Shown piece after piece: positions 53,155 through 61,454 of a stretch of DNA of 64,000 bases. Positions within the stretch are counted from its first letter, which is position 1. Each line of letters opens with the position of its first letter. The position numbers and the translations under genes are program-made. The stretch covers positions 3,384,001-3,448,000 of the forward strand of contig NZ_CP151587.1 of assembly GCF_038396845.1 (NCBI RefSeq), written 5' to 3'. The notes under the pieces were generated by a model. That model was not told the DNA's origin and did not search any database. It saw nothing but the letters and a program-made list of their open reading frames with translations. The DNA is from Gymnodinialimonas sp. 57CJ19. GTDB taxonomy: Bacteria; Pseudomonadota; Alphaproteobacteria; Rhodobacterales; Rhodobacteraceae.

Positions 53155-54089
53155 CCGCGTGCCCCCCTGTAAGTTAGAACCGCGCCAAGCATCACCACGG
53201 CCACCATGATGACCCCCTCGACGATGGTGGTCACATTGGGATCAACGGCGGCCAGGGTCAGGATTGTGCGGATGATCCGCAGGATGAACACGGCGATGAT
53301 TGGGCCCAACAGGCCGCCGCGCCCGCCGCCAAGCACGACGCCGCCCAAGACGACTGCTGCCACGGAGGCGAGCAGATAGGGGCCGGGAACGGGCTCTCCA
53401 ATGCCGGTTAACATGATTAACGAAAGCCCCCCCATAGCCGAGAGAACACCCGCCAAGCCGTAGGCAGTGATCTTGGTCCACGTCACATTGATGCCAGACC
53501 GAAACGCCGCCAGCTCGTCCGAGCCTACCGCATAGATCGACAAACCCAGTTTGGCGCGGCGGATCGGCACCCAGACCAATGCCACCGCAATCGCCATAAA
53601 GATCAAAGCATTAGGAATGCCCGGGATCATCGTGCCGGCAATCAGCTCGCGCAATCCCGGCGCTACCGTCCCCCCCGGAGAGGTCAGGATAAGCAGCGCC
53701 ACCCCTTCCCACACGAACAACATCGCCAAGGTCACGACAATGTCAGGGACCTTCGTTAACACGATTAACCCGCCGTTCAACGCGCCCATCGCAAGGCCCA
53801 CGGCCAAGGTGATAGCCACCGCCGGCACCGCGCCCATGCTTTCCATCAGCACCGCCGCAGTCACCCCGCAAACGGCCATCATCGAGGCAATCGACAGGTC
53901 GATCCCGCCCACGATCACCACAATCGCCATGGCCGCCGTGGCAAAGGCGAATGGCAGCGCGGCGCGGGCAAGGCTTTCCAGCCCCGTCACCCCGAACGAC
54001 GGCTGGATCACCTTCGTGACGATCATCAACACGACCAGCAGCACGACCAGCCCGAGTGTCCAGGCGTTCTTTTGCAATAGACGGCTCAT
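53151..54089 (-). CDS. sugar ABC transporter permease (RbsC/CUT2 type), first
   Basis: This 312-residue permease has VIVGGIDLSIASMMAVCGVT, SDELAAFRSGINVTWTKITA (coupling loop) and VAAVVLGGVVLGGGRGGLLG, typical of BPD_transp_2 ribose/xylose/inositol permeases. It overlaps the ATPase gene upstream (54086-54089) and the second permease downstream. Confidence 0.9.
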   Translation of the reverse strand: MSRLLQKNAWTLGLVVLLVVLMIVTKVIQPSFGVTGLESLARAALPFAFATAAMAIVVIVGGIDLSIASMMAVCGVTAAVLMESMGAVPAVAITLAVGLAMGALNGGLIVLTKVPDIVVTLAMLFVWEGVALLILTSPGGTVAPGLRELIAGTMIPGIPNALIFMAIAVALVWVPIRRAKLGLSIYAVGSDELAAFRSGINVTWTKITAYGLAGVLSAMGGLSLIMLTGIGEPVPGPYLLASVAAVVLGGVVLGGGRGGLLGPIIAVFILRIIRTILTLAAVDPNVTTIVEGVIMVAVVMLGAVLTYRGARG

Positions 54090-55576
54090 GACGCGACACT
54101 CCCTTCGGTCAGCCCGTAGGCCGCTCTCATCAAGGTTTCTTCCGTGGCGTCGGCCGCGTCGATCATGTCCACGACCCGACCGTTAAAGATCACGATGGCG
54201 CGGTCGCAGGCCAACGGGATTTCTTCAAGCTCCGACGTGTAGAACAACACTGCCGCACCTTGGTCGGCCAGCTCCCGCACAAGGGGATAAATCTGCCGCT
54301 TCGTGCGCACATCAATGCCGCGCGTAGGGTCGAACAGCAGCAGCGTTTGCACCCCGTGCGCCAGCCACCGCGCGATGGTCACCTTCTGCTGGTTACCGCC
54401 GGAAAGGCGCTGCACCTCCCCTTGGGCGCGGGTGTCGATCTGTAGCTTTTCAATCGCATAATCAACACGTTGCCTTTCCTTGCGGGTCTTCAATGGCCCC
54501 CAATCACGCAACCTTGCGGAGAACGGCAAAGCGATGTTTTCGCGCACCGAGCGTTCGCGCAGAAGCGCATGAGCCCGGTCACCGGGCACAAAGCTTAGGC
54601 CCGCCGCGATGGCGTCTGCGGGGTGGCCAAAGCTCATCACTTCCCCGTCCACTTCCAGCGTGCCGCCGGTGGCCTTCACATGGCCCGAAAGGACGTCAAA
54701 CACCTCGTCTTGGCCCTGCCCTTCCAAGGCGACAACGCCCAGAACCTCGCCGGGATACAGGTCAAACGACACATCCGAGACCTTGGGGGCGATGGCAATA
54801 TTCGTGGCCCGTAGCCGCGGCACGCCGCTGTTCAAACGCGCCGCACCCGTGTCGCGTTTATCGAGGCTCAACTTCGCGCCCAACATCAGCTCCACACAGC
54901 GATCCTCAACCCCCGGTTCGATCTTCAGATCGCCCACCGTCATGCCATCGCGCAGCACCGTGGCGCTGTCGCACAGCTCGGCAATCTCGGTGAAACGGTG
55001 CGAGATATAGATCACGCCGCGCCCCTCGTCAGCCTGCGCGCGCACCACGCGCAGCACGTTTTCCACAAGATCCGTGGGCAGCGCGGCCGTCAGCTCGTCC
55101 AGCAGCAGCACATCGGGTTGGCTTGCCAAAGCGCGGGCCAAATCAAGGATGCGCAGGGTCGCCAGCGGCAGGTCGACGATCATGTCGTCAAGGCGCACGC
55201 CCTTGATACCAAGCTCATGAACCCAATGGAGGAAGGCATCCTTGGGCGTATCGCCGAGGCGCAGATTGTCCGCCACATCGAGGTCCGGGATCAACGAGGG
55301 CTCCTGATACACAGGCACAAGGCCCGAGCGGCGGGCCTGCGCGGGTGAGCCCACGCGCGCGCTTTCGCCGCGGATCAGCACCCGTCCCGTGTCCGGGCGC
55401 AACGCGCCGGTGAGGATCTTCACAAATGTCGATTTACCCGCGCCGTTTGCGCCCATCAGGGCCACAACTTCGCCGGGTGCCACATGAAGGCTCGCGTCCG
55501 TCAGCGCCCGCACCGCGCCGAAACTCTTCGCAACGCCGGTCGCATCCAGCAGCGCTGTTTGTTCTGTACCGCCCAT
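54086..55576 (-). CDS. sugar ABC transporter ATP-binding protein (two ATPase domains, CUT2)
   Basis: This 496-residue tandem ATPase starts at ATG 55576 with AGAGG 5 nt upstream. Domain 1 has Walker A LMGANGAGKSTFVKILTGAL, and a Walker B-like DVLLLDELTAALPTDLV with Leu-Thr-Ala-Ala-Leu in place of the usual PTAAL; its signature is degenerate (LPLATLRILDLARALA). Domain 2 has a degenerate Walker A (ALEGQGQDEVFDVLSG, no GKS/T), as is usual in this family, but an intact RLSGGNQQKVTIARWLAHG signature and LLLFDPTRGIDVRTK. Both composite sites are as expected for RbsA-like proteins. Confidence 0.9.
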   Translation of the reverse strand: MGGTEQTALLDATGVAKSFGAVRALTDASLHVAPGEVVALMGANGAGKSTFVKILTGALRPDTGRVLIRGESARVGSPAQARRSGLVPVYQEPSLIPDLDVADNLRLGDTPKDAFLHWVHELGIKGVRLDDMIVDLPLATLRILDLARALASQPDVLLLDELTAALPTDLVENVLRVVRAQADEGRGVIYISHRFTEIAELCDSATVLRDGMTVGDLKIEPGVEDRCVELMLGAKLSLDKRDTGAARLNSGVPRLRATNIAIAPKVSDVSFDLYPGEVLGVVALEGQGQDEVFDVLSGHVKATGGTLEVDGEVMSFGHPADAIAAGLSFVPGDRAHALLRERSVRENIALPFSARLRDWGPLKTRKERQRVDYAIEKLQIDTRAQGEVQRLSGGNQQKVTIARWLAHGVQTLLLFDPTRGIDVRTKRQIYPLVRELADQGAAVLFYTSELEEIPLACDRAIVIFNGRVVDMIDAADATEETLMRAAYGLTEGSVAS

Positions 55577-55603
55577 GAAGCCTCTGATCTTGTTCGTTTC
55601 TTT

Positions 55604-55636
55604 GCCACCCACCAAGCACATGGCCCGGTGGGTGGC
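55604..55636 (-). promoter_or_regulatory. intercistronic hairpin after the sugar-binding-protein gene
   Basis: GCCACCCACC (55604-55613) and GGTGGGTGGC (55627-55636) form a perfect 10-bp stem with a 13-nt loop. The following minus-strand sequence (AAAGAAACG) is not T-rich, so mRNA stabilisation or partial attenuation is more likely than full termination. It lies between the binding-protein stop (55673) and the ATPase start. Confidence 0.75.
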
Positions 55637-55672
55637 GTGATTCATGCGGCTGGGATGCCGCTTAACCGTTGC

Positions 55673-56689
55673 TTAACCTTCGCAGGCGATGATCTCGGCC
55701 ATAGTGTAGTCAGTCCAGCCGGGGATCGACACGGAAACGGGCCATTCCGGGTCCAGATCGGGGTTCAACGCGCCCGCAATCGTCTCGCGGCCTTCGTCGG
55801 AGGAGTTTTCCCACAGGACCGGATCAACCAATACCGTCGTTTCCTCTGGCGCGTTGCCGTTCAGGATGTCGACCGCAAGCGCAACGCCCGCCCCACCGAC
55901 AGAACCGGGGTTGGTGACGGCAGCGCCCGTAAAGCCCTCGATATCGTTGAGGTACTGGACGAAGCCCGCGTTATCCGCGCCCACAATCGGCACCATCGGC
56001 GCGCCGGATTCCACGAACGCGTCAACGATCACGTTGTCGATGCCCGAGGTCCAGACGCCGTCAAACGGGATGCCTGTGGCGAGGAAGTCAAACATCTGCT
56101 GCTTGCCCTGATCCTGCTGCCAACCGGTGAACACTTCGTGCACGACGCTGACGTTCGGGAATTCAGCCAAGGCACGCTGGAAGCCGTTGTCCCGGTCGGT
56201 ATCGGCAGAAACGCCCGCGATGCCGCGCATGTAAACGACCTCGCCTTCGCCACCGATCTGCTCAAACAACCAACGCGCGCCGAGGTAGGCGTATTCTTCC
56301 TGATTGTTGGACAGGATGTAGGCCCCTTCCGCAGAAACGCCCGCATCAACGGCGACCACAACGATGCCCGCCGCGATGGCCGCATCCAACGCCGAGTTCA
56401 GCGCGTCGGGGTTGGCAGGGTTCAAAACGATGGCGTCAACGCCCGCTTCGATCAGGTTGTTGAGGTCTTCGAGCTGCCCCGCCGCGTCGGTGTTGCGGTG
56501 CGCCACGATCAGCCCTTCAACGTCGCCCTCGGCGGCGGCCTGGGCGCGCATCGCGCAGATCATCTGCTCGCGCCAACCGTTGCCCTGCACGGTGTTCGAG
56601 ACGCCGATGGTGTAGCCGCCATGGCCGTCTGCATAGGCCGCAGGGGCCATCATGGCGAGCGCTGCGGCAGTTGTCAGAAGTCTTTTCAT
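55673..56689 (-). CDS. sugar-binding periplasmic protein (type I, RbsB/CUT2 type)
   Basis: This 338-residue Peripla_BP_4 protein has a signal peptide TTAAALAMMAPAAYADG. The mature part has IGVSNTVQGNGWREQMICAM, DLNNLIEAGVDAIVLNPANP (canonical 'li..gvdaiil.p.d'), GIVVVAVDAGV and VDAFVESGAPMVPIVGADNA. It binds the sugar or polyol imported by the permeases. The GNGWREQ segment lines the ligand site in relatives, but I cannot name the ligand. Confidence 0.9.
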   Translation of the reverse strand: MKRLLTTAAALAMMAPAAYADGHGGYTIGVSNTVQGNGWREQMICAMRAQAAAEGDVEGLIVAHRNTDAAGQLEDLNNLIEAGVDAIVLNPANPDALNSALDAAIAAGIVVVAVDAGVSAEGAYILSNNQEEYAYLGARWLFEQIGGEGEVVYMRGIAGVSADTDRDNGFQRALAEFPNVSVVHEVFTGWQQDQGKQQMFDFLATGIPFDGVWTSGIDNVIVDAFVESGAPMVPIVGADNAGFVQYLNDIEGFTGAAVTNPGSVGGAGVALAVDILNGNAPEETTVLVDPVLWENSSDEGRETIAGALNPDLDPEWPVSVSIPGWTDYTMAEIIACEG

Positions 56690-56738
56690 TGGTCTCTTCT
56701 CCCTATTAATAACGATACTTCTCAGTTAGTTATGGCCC

Positions 56739-57653
56739 CTACTTAATGTAGGGCGTCAGCACATCGCGGGCCAGAAGGAAGCCACGCTTAACGCGATCTT
56801 CCGTGCCCTCGAAATCTCGATCTTCGTGTTCGATAATCACCGGCCCGTCGTATCCGGCGCGGTACAGGCCTGAGAAAAAGCCGCTCCAATCCACGTCTCC
56901 CAGACCGCAGAGGCGCGGGATTTGCCACCCCATGCCCGTGGACATCGTCCCGTTCTCGTAGAGCCCGTCTTGGTCAATCATCACATCTTTCGCGTGAACA
57001 TGAGCCATTTGCGGCCCGAATTCCTTAATGAACCGGGTTTGGTCAATGAACTGCCAGATCAGATGAGAGGGGTCAAAATTCATCCCGACGGCGTCCCCCC
57101 ATTGGTCAAAAATCCTCCGCCAGATCTTCGGGCTGTAGGCAATATTATGGCCGCCGGGCCATTCATCGTAGCTGAAGATCATCGGGCAGTTTTCAAAACA
57201 CAGCCGCACGCCGGATGCTTGGGCGTGGGCCACAATCGGATTGAAAATCTCGATCGCTCGGGCCCAGTTTTCATCGACGTTCAGGCTGCGATCTCCGCCG
57301 AGGAAAGTGTTAACAACGGGCACCTCCATGGTGCTTGCTGCGGTAATCACCTTCACCAGATGACCGATCACCTCATCGCGGTGTTCCGCCTCTTTGTGGA
57401 GGGGATTGGGATAATACCCAAGACCCGAGATGCTTACCCCGTGCTCTGCCAAACCCGCCTTGATATCAGCACCTTGGCTCTTGCCAAGACCGTCCACATT
57501 GATATGCGACGTGCCTGCGTAGCGACGTCTTTCTCCGCCGGACGCGGGCCAGCAGGCCACCTCCATCGCCGAAAAACCATTGGACCCAGCCCAAGCGCCG
57601 ACGTCCATCAGGTCCATATCTTCCAGCGGCGCGGTTAATATTCCCAGTTCCAT
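56739..57653 (-). CDS. sugar phosphate isomerase/epimerase (xylose-isomerase-like TIM barrel)
   Basis: This 304-residue AP-endonuclease-2-family barrel begins MELGILTAPLEDMDLMDVGA. Probable metal ligands lie in LCFENCPMIFSYDEWPGGHN, VGMNFDPSHLIWQFID, MAHVHAKDVMID and GPVIIEHEDRDFEG (Glu, Asp-x-x-His, His and Glu typical of the family). It could be a 3-keto-sugar or inosose-type isomerase or dehydratase acting after a Gfo/Idh dehydrogenase. It lies 2 bp after the fourth Gfo/Idh gene and 49 bp before the binding-protein gene. Confidence 0.87.
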   Translation of the reverse strand: MELGILTAPLEDMDLMDVGAWAGSNGFSAMEVACWPASGGERRRYAGTSHINVDGLGKSQGADIKAGLAEHGVSISGLGYYPNPLHKEAEHRDEVIGHLVKVITAASTMEVPVVNTFLGGDRSLNVDENWARAIEIFNPIVAHAQASGVRLCFENCPMIFSYDEWPGGHNIAYSPKIWRRIFDQWGDAVGMNFDPSHLIWQFIDQTRFIKEFGPQMAHVHAKDVMIDQDGLYENGTMSTGMGWQIPRLCGLGDVDWSGFFSGLYRAGYDGPVIIEHEDRDFEGTEDRVKRGFLLARDVLTPYIK

Positions 57654-57655
57654 GA

Positions 57656-58816
57656 TTATCCCTCAACCTCATCCAAACGCACCCAGCGTTCTTCGCGGGC
57701 CGACAGCACGACCGCATCGCAGAACCGCATCTCATAGTGGCCATCCTCAAAGGTGGCCCAGGTGCTGTTTTCTTGCCGTCCCCCCGCTTCCACGTCCGCG
57801 TACACGGCCCGAAAGAAGTTGAAGAAACTATCGGCAAACCCTTCCACATGGCCGGGGGGCAAAGCCGCCGCCGCCACGCCCGCGTCATTCATTAACGTAA
57901 AGTCTCGCATTAACGTCTCATTGGCGCGATCTCGGTGGCCGATGAACAGGTGGTCCGGCGTCTCACTGTCCCACGCGGCAGAGGCTTTGGCCCCCGCCAC
58001 ATCCCATTGCAGCGAGTTTTTACGGCCCATGTTAACCTGTGACGTGGACATCACGCCCCGCGCACCGCCGGGATAGCGGATGACGATCATCGCCGCGTCG
58101 TCGGTGGCAATCGGGACGGATTCCGTCGCGCCGGCGGCGCTGGAGAATGTCGCGACGGGGCCGGTTGGCTTTTGGCGTTCCGGGATAAACGTGGCCAGTT
58201 CGGCCATCACGGCCTCGGCCTTCAGGCCCGTCACGAAGCTGGTCAGGTCGATCCAATGGGTGCCGATATCCCCGACCGAGCGTAATTTGCCGCCCTCATC
58301 TGCGACAAGCCGCCAGTTCCAGTCCGTATCCTTGGCCAGCCAATCCTGATGGTAATGGCCTGAAACAAAACGAATATCGCCGAGATCCCCGGCAGCGACC
58401 ATCCCGTGGGCCTGTTGGTTCAGCGGATAGAAGCGAATGTTGTAGCAGACCGCCGCCACCTTGCCTGAGGCGCGGGCGACCTTAACCATTTCGGCGCTCT
58501 CCGCCGAAGTCATCGCCAAGGGCTTTTCACAGATCACGTGCTTTCCGGCCCGCAAAATTGCCAAGACTTGAGCGTAATGCGCGTGGTTCGGAGAGGTCAC
58601 GTGGACGACATCAACGCCGTCGTCGGCCAGCAATTCATCCAGGTCGCCGTAGGCCTTCGCCACGCCCATTTCGGCTGCCCGATCAGCCCCGCGAGATGCC
58701 GAAGAACCTAAGACACCGCGCACCTGCACCCCCAACCGACGCAGGGCTTGCGTATGGACGGTTCCGATAAAACCCGTGCCGACAACAGCCGCGCCGATGC
58801 CTGAAAAATCTGTCAT
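57656..58816 (-). CDS. Gfo/Idh/MocA-family oxidoreductase 4
   Basis: This 386-residue dehydrogenase has AAVVGTGFIGTVHTQALRRL, HVTSPNHAHYAQVLAILRAG, HVICEKPLAMTSAESAEMV and a conserved GDIGTHWIDLTSFVTG (catalytic Asp/His). A Trp/Tyr-rich central sheet (SGHYHQDWLAKDTDWNWRLV) resembles oligosaccharide or inositol dehydrogenases. It is the second gene of the operon, 9 bp after the SDR. Confidence 0.9.
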   Translation of the reverse strand: MTDFSGIGAAVVGTGFIGTVHTQALRRLGVQVRGVLGSSASRGADRAAEMGVAKAYGDLDELLADDGVDVVHVTSPNHAHYAQVLAILRAGKHVICEKPLAMTSAESAEMVKVARASGKVAAVCYNIRFYPLNQQAHGMVAAGDLGDIRFVSGHYHQDWLAKDTDWNWRLVADEGGKLRSVGDIGTHWIDLTSFVTGLKAEAVMAELATFIPERQKPTGPVATFSSAAGATESVPIATDDAAMIVIRYPGGARGVMSTSQVNMGRKNSLQWDVAGAKASAAWDSETPDHLFIGHRDRANETLMRDFTLMNDAGVAAAALPPGHVEGFADSFFNFFRAVYADVEAGGRQENSTWATFEDGHYEMRFCDAVVLSAREERWVRLDEVEG

Positions 58817-58825
58817 AAGCCCCTC

Positions 58826-59533
58826 TTATGCAACGGAGTATCCTCCATCTACCGGGATCGTTGTCCCGGTCATGAACCGCGCCGCGTCGGACGCCAGAAA
58901 TAGCGCCACGCCCGCAATATCTTCGGGCTGACCCCAGCGTTTCATCGGCGTGCGCGCCTCGATCCGGGCGGTGAATTCCGGGTCTGTGCGCGCCCGCGCT
59001 GATTGCTCGGTCACGATGAAACCGGGGGCGATGGCGTTGACGCGGATGTCGTCCTCGGCCCATGCGATGGCGAGCGATTTTGTCATCTGCTCCACCCCCG
59101 CCTTGGACGCGCCATAGGCCGGGTTCATGGGCGAACCGAAGCGGGCATACATGGACGCAATGTTAATGACGCTTCCGCCCTTTAACGCCCCGTACAACGC
59201 CTCGGCGCAGCGTAGCGATCCGACCAGGTTCACGTCCAGGACATGAGCGAAGAACGCCGGGTCCATTTCCTCTCCGCGCTTGGTGATCGCGGCGCAGTTA
59301 ACCAAGGCGTCCAGCTTTTTGATGCCAGCCGCGAAGGCGCGAACCGCCTCGGTATCGGTCACGTCCAGCTGAGTGTAGGCGAAACCCTCGTCGGGCACGG
59401 GCGCGGTCTCGACCCCGGTCACTTGCACCGATGCGCCGGCCTCCTGAAACGCCCGCGCGATGGCCGTGCCGATGCCGCCTCGGCTCGCGCCGACGACAAG
59501 AACTTGGGCATTTTCAAACGCTGGTACGCTCAT
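58826..59533 (-). CDS. SDR-family oxidoreductase, first gene of the sugar operon
   Basis: This 235-residue classical SDR has VVGASRGGIGTA as the glycine motif, NCAA (79-82) in place of NNAG, and catalytic Ser127, Tyr140 and Lys144. It ends TTIPVDGGYSVA. It is transcribed from the promoter region that holds a LacI operator (59613), divergent from the lacI-type gene, so it is the most directly regulated enzyme. It probably oxidises a sugar lactone precursor or polyol hydroxyl. Confidence 0.9.
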   Translation of the reverse strand: MSVPAFENAQVLVVGASRGGIGTAIARAFQEAGASVQVTGVETAPVPDEGFAYTQLDVTDTEAVRAFAAGIKKLDALVNCAAITKRGEEMDPAFFAHVLDVNLVGSLRCAEALYGALKGGSVINIASMYARFGSPMNPAYGASKAGVEQMTKSLAIAWAEDDIRVNAIAPGFIVTEQSARARTDPEFTARIEARTPMKRWGQPEDIAGVALFLASDAARFMTGTTIPVDGGYSVA

Positions 59534-59612
59534 CTGTGTCCACGGCAGAGCACTGCCAACCTCCCTGTCACTCCCGATCTCAGCCTTTCCAAAGATTCTT
59601 CTTTGTCGAAAA

Positions 59613-59626
59613 TGAAATCGATTACA
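59613..59626. promoter_or_regulatory. LacI-family operator
   Basis: TGAAATCGATTACA matches the LacI-family consensus TGNAANCGNTTNCA at every fixed position. It lies 80 bp from the SDR start and 58 bp from the regulator's own start, able to control both the sugar operon and lacI-type autoregulation. Confidence 0.85.
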
Positions 59627-59683
59627 TACTCGAACTACTCACGGATTCGAGTCAAGACACAAATCCAGTTTTGGTAGAGATCA

Positions 59684-60706
59684 ATGGCCCCAAAAAACGC
59701 AACGATCCAAGATGTGGCCACAGCGGCCAAGGTTTCCACCGCCACGGTCAGCCGCGCTCTATCGAACCCCGGCGTTGTGTCCGACGCGACGAGAGAGGCC
59801 GTGTTGGAGGCCGTCAGAACGACGGGCTATCACGTAAACCACGCCGCACGTAACTTGCGGATGCGCAGGGCCGGCGCCGTTCTGATCCTGGTCCCGAACT
59901 TGGGAAAACCGTTTTATTCCGAGATCTTGCAAGGCATCTCAAAGGGGTTCTCTGGCAGTGACTATGCTGTGTTGATTGCCGACACCGAAAGCAGACCGCT
60001 TCATGATGCGGAACTTGCCGGGAACTTCACCAGCGGGCGAATTGACGGTGTCGTCTGCCTGGATGGCGGGTTAAGTCACGCAACCTTGGATGCGTGCGCT
60101 GCCCTGGGGGTCGACCAAAATATCGTTTTCGCGTGTGAGTGGGTGGACGGCTACGTTTTCCCCTCCATCCAGTCCGACAACGCCGAAGGGGCGCGCCTTG
60201 CGATCAGGCATTTGCACGATCTGGGCCACCGCAAGATTGCCCATGTCACCGGGCCAAGCGGCAACGTTCTGACCCGCGCGCGCCGCCAAGGCATGTTGGA
60301 AGAACGCACCCGTCTTGGCCTACCCGCGCGAGAGGATTGGATCATCCGAGGCGACTTTTCATTGGAGTCTGGCCACGAAGCGGCCCGTCAGATCTTGGCC
60401 ATGGAGGACCGCCCGACAGCGGTCTTTTGTGCGGCCGATATGGTGGCTTTTGGCCTGATCGCCTGCCTCCGCGCAGGCGGGCTTCGGGTGCCAGAGGACA
60501 TCTCGGTCGTGGGGTTCGACGACATTGATATGTCCGCCTACTACGTGCCCGCATTAACCACGATCCGCCAAGATCGGGTCCGCCTGGGGCGGACCGCCGC
60601 GACGCGCCTGTTGGAGAGATTGGACAACGCCACCCCTGCCCCGCCGGTCGAAGACCTATTGCCGGTTGAATTGGTCATCCGAGCTTCCACGGCAAGCCCG
60701 TCCTAG
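59684..60706 (+). CDS. LacI-family transcriptional regulator
   Basis: This 340-residue protein has the N-terminal HTH TIQDVATAAKVSTATVSRAL plus the hinge segment GYHVNHAARNLRMRRAGAVL, then a periplasmic-binding-like sensor domain (LILVPNLGKPFYSEILQGIS to ISVVGFDDIDMSAYYVPALT). The ligand is probably the cluster's sugar or an intermediate. Its stop overlaps the stop of the convergent SDR in a CTAG palindrome (60703-60706). Confidence 0.94.
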   Translation: MAPKNATIQDVATAAKVSTATVSRALSNPGVVSDATREAVLEAVRTTGYHVNHAARNLRMRRAGAVLILVPNLGKPFYSEILQGISKGFSGSDYAVLIADTESRPLHDAELAGNFTSGRIDGVVCLDGGLSHATLDACAALGVDQNIVFACEWVDGYVFPSIQSDNAEGARLAIRHLHDLGHRKIAHVTGPSGNVLTRARRQGMLEERTRLGLPAREDWIIRGDFSLESGHEAARQILAMEDRPTAVFCAADMVAFGLIACLRAGGLRVPEDISVVGFDDIDMSAYYVPALTTIRQDRVRLGRTAATRLLERLDNATPAPPVEDLLPVELVIRASTASPS

Positions 60707-61425
60707 GGCGCGGCTCCGGCGATCCATTGCTCCAGATCCATGTTCACGCCGGTCATCGGGATCGACGCGTCCGATAGCATCCACACCGCTTGCGCTGCGC
60801 ATTCCTTTGCCGTGACAAGGCGTCCCAAGGGTTGCTGCGCGGCCTGCTGTTCTAGCCAACCCGCCCCCTTATCCGCATGCACCGCCTGCTCAGACTCCGT
60901 GGCGACCCAGCCAAGGTTAATGCCATTAACCCTTATGCGATCAGCCATGTGGGCCTGGGCTGCGTTCTTGGTCAGCGTCTGCAATCCCCCCTTGCTGGCC
61001 GCATAAACTGCCAGCTCAGGCGTGCCGCAATGGGCATTCATCGACTGGATATTCACGACCGAGCCGCCCGCGCCCCTGCCGCGCAGATGGGCCACCAATT
61101 CGGCCATCAGGAAAAACGGCGCCCGCAGGTTCACGGCGATCAAGGCGTCAAACCGCGCGACATCGGCATCGGTGAATGAGGCGCGTGTCGTCAGGCCCGC
61201 AGCATTCACCAACCCGTCAACCCGCCCCGCCTTCTCAACGGCCCGAGCAAATATCTGGCCGGGCGCATCGGGCGTGGCGAGGTCAGCCACAATTCCGCCG
61301 GGGGTCGCGTCACGATCCACCCCGATGACCTCGGCCCCGGCCTGACCACAAGCCTCAAAGATCGCGGCCCCGATGCCGCGCGCGGCCCCGGTGACAAGCA
61401 CCACTTTCCCCGCCAGTTCCGCCAT
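60703..61425 (-). CDS. SDR-family oxidoreductase
   Basis: This 240-residue classical SDR starts at ATG 61425 with GAGGG upstream. VTGAARGIGAAI, NAAG (74-77) and catalytic Ser128, Tyr141, Lys145 are present; the Asp after beta-2 (IGVDRD) suggests NAD. It lies on the far side of lacI and may belong to the same sugar regulon or be cotranscribed with the desaturase gene 29 bp upstream on the minus strand. The substrate is unknown. Confidence 0.87.
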   Translation of the reverse strand: MAELAGKVVLVTGAARGIGAAIFEACGQAGAEVIGVDRDATPGGIVADLATPDAPGQIFARAVEKAGRVDGLVNAAGLTTRASFTDADVARFDALIAVNLRAPFFLMAELVAHLRGRGAGGSVVNIQSMNAHCGTPELAVYAASKGGLQTLTKNAAQAHMADRIRVNGINLGWVATESEQAVHADKGAGWLEQQAAQQPLGRLVTAKECAAQAVWMLSDASIPMTGVNMDLEQWIAGAAP

Positions 61426-61454
61426 CAACCCGCCCTCAATCCGTTAACATCCAT

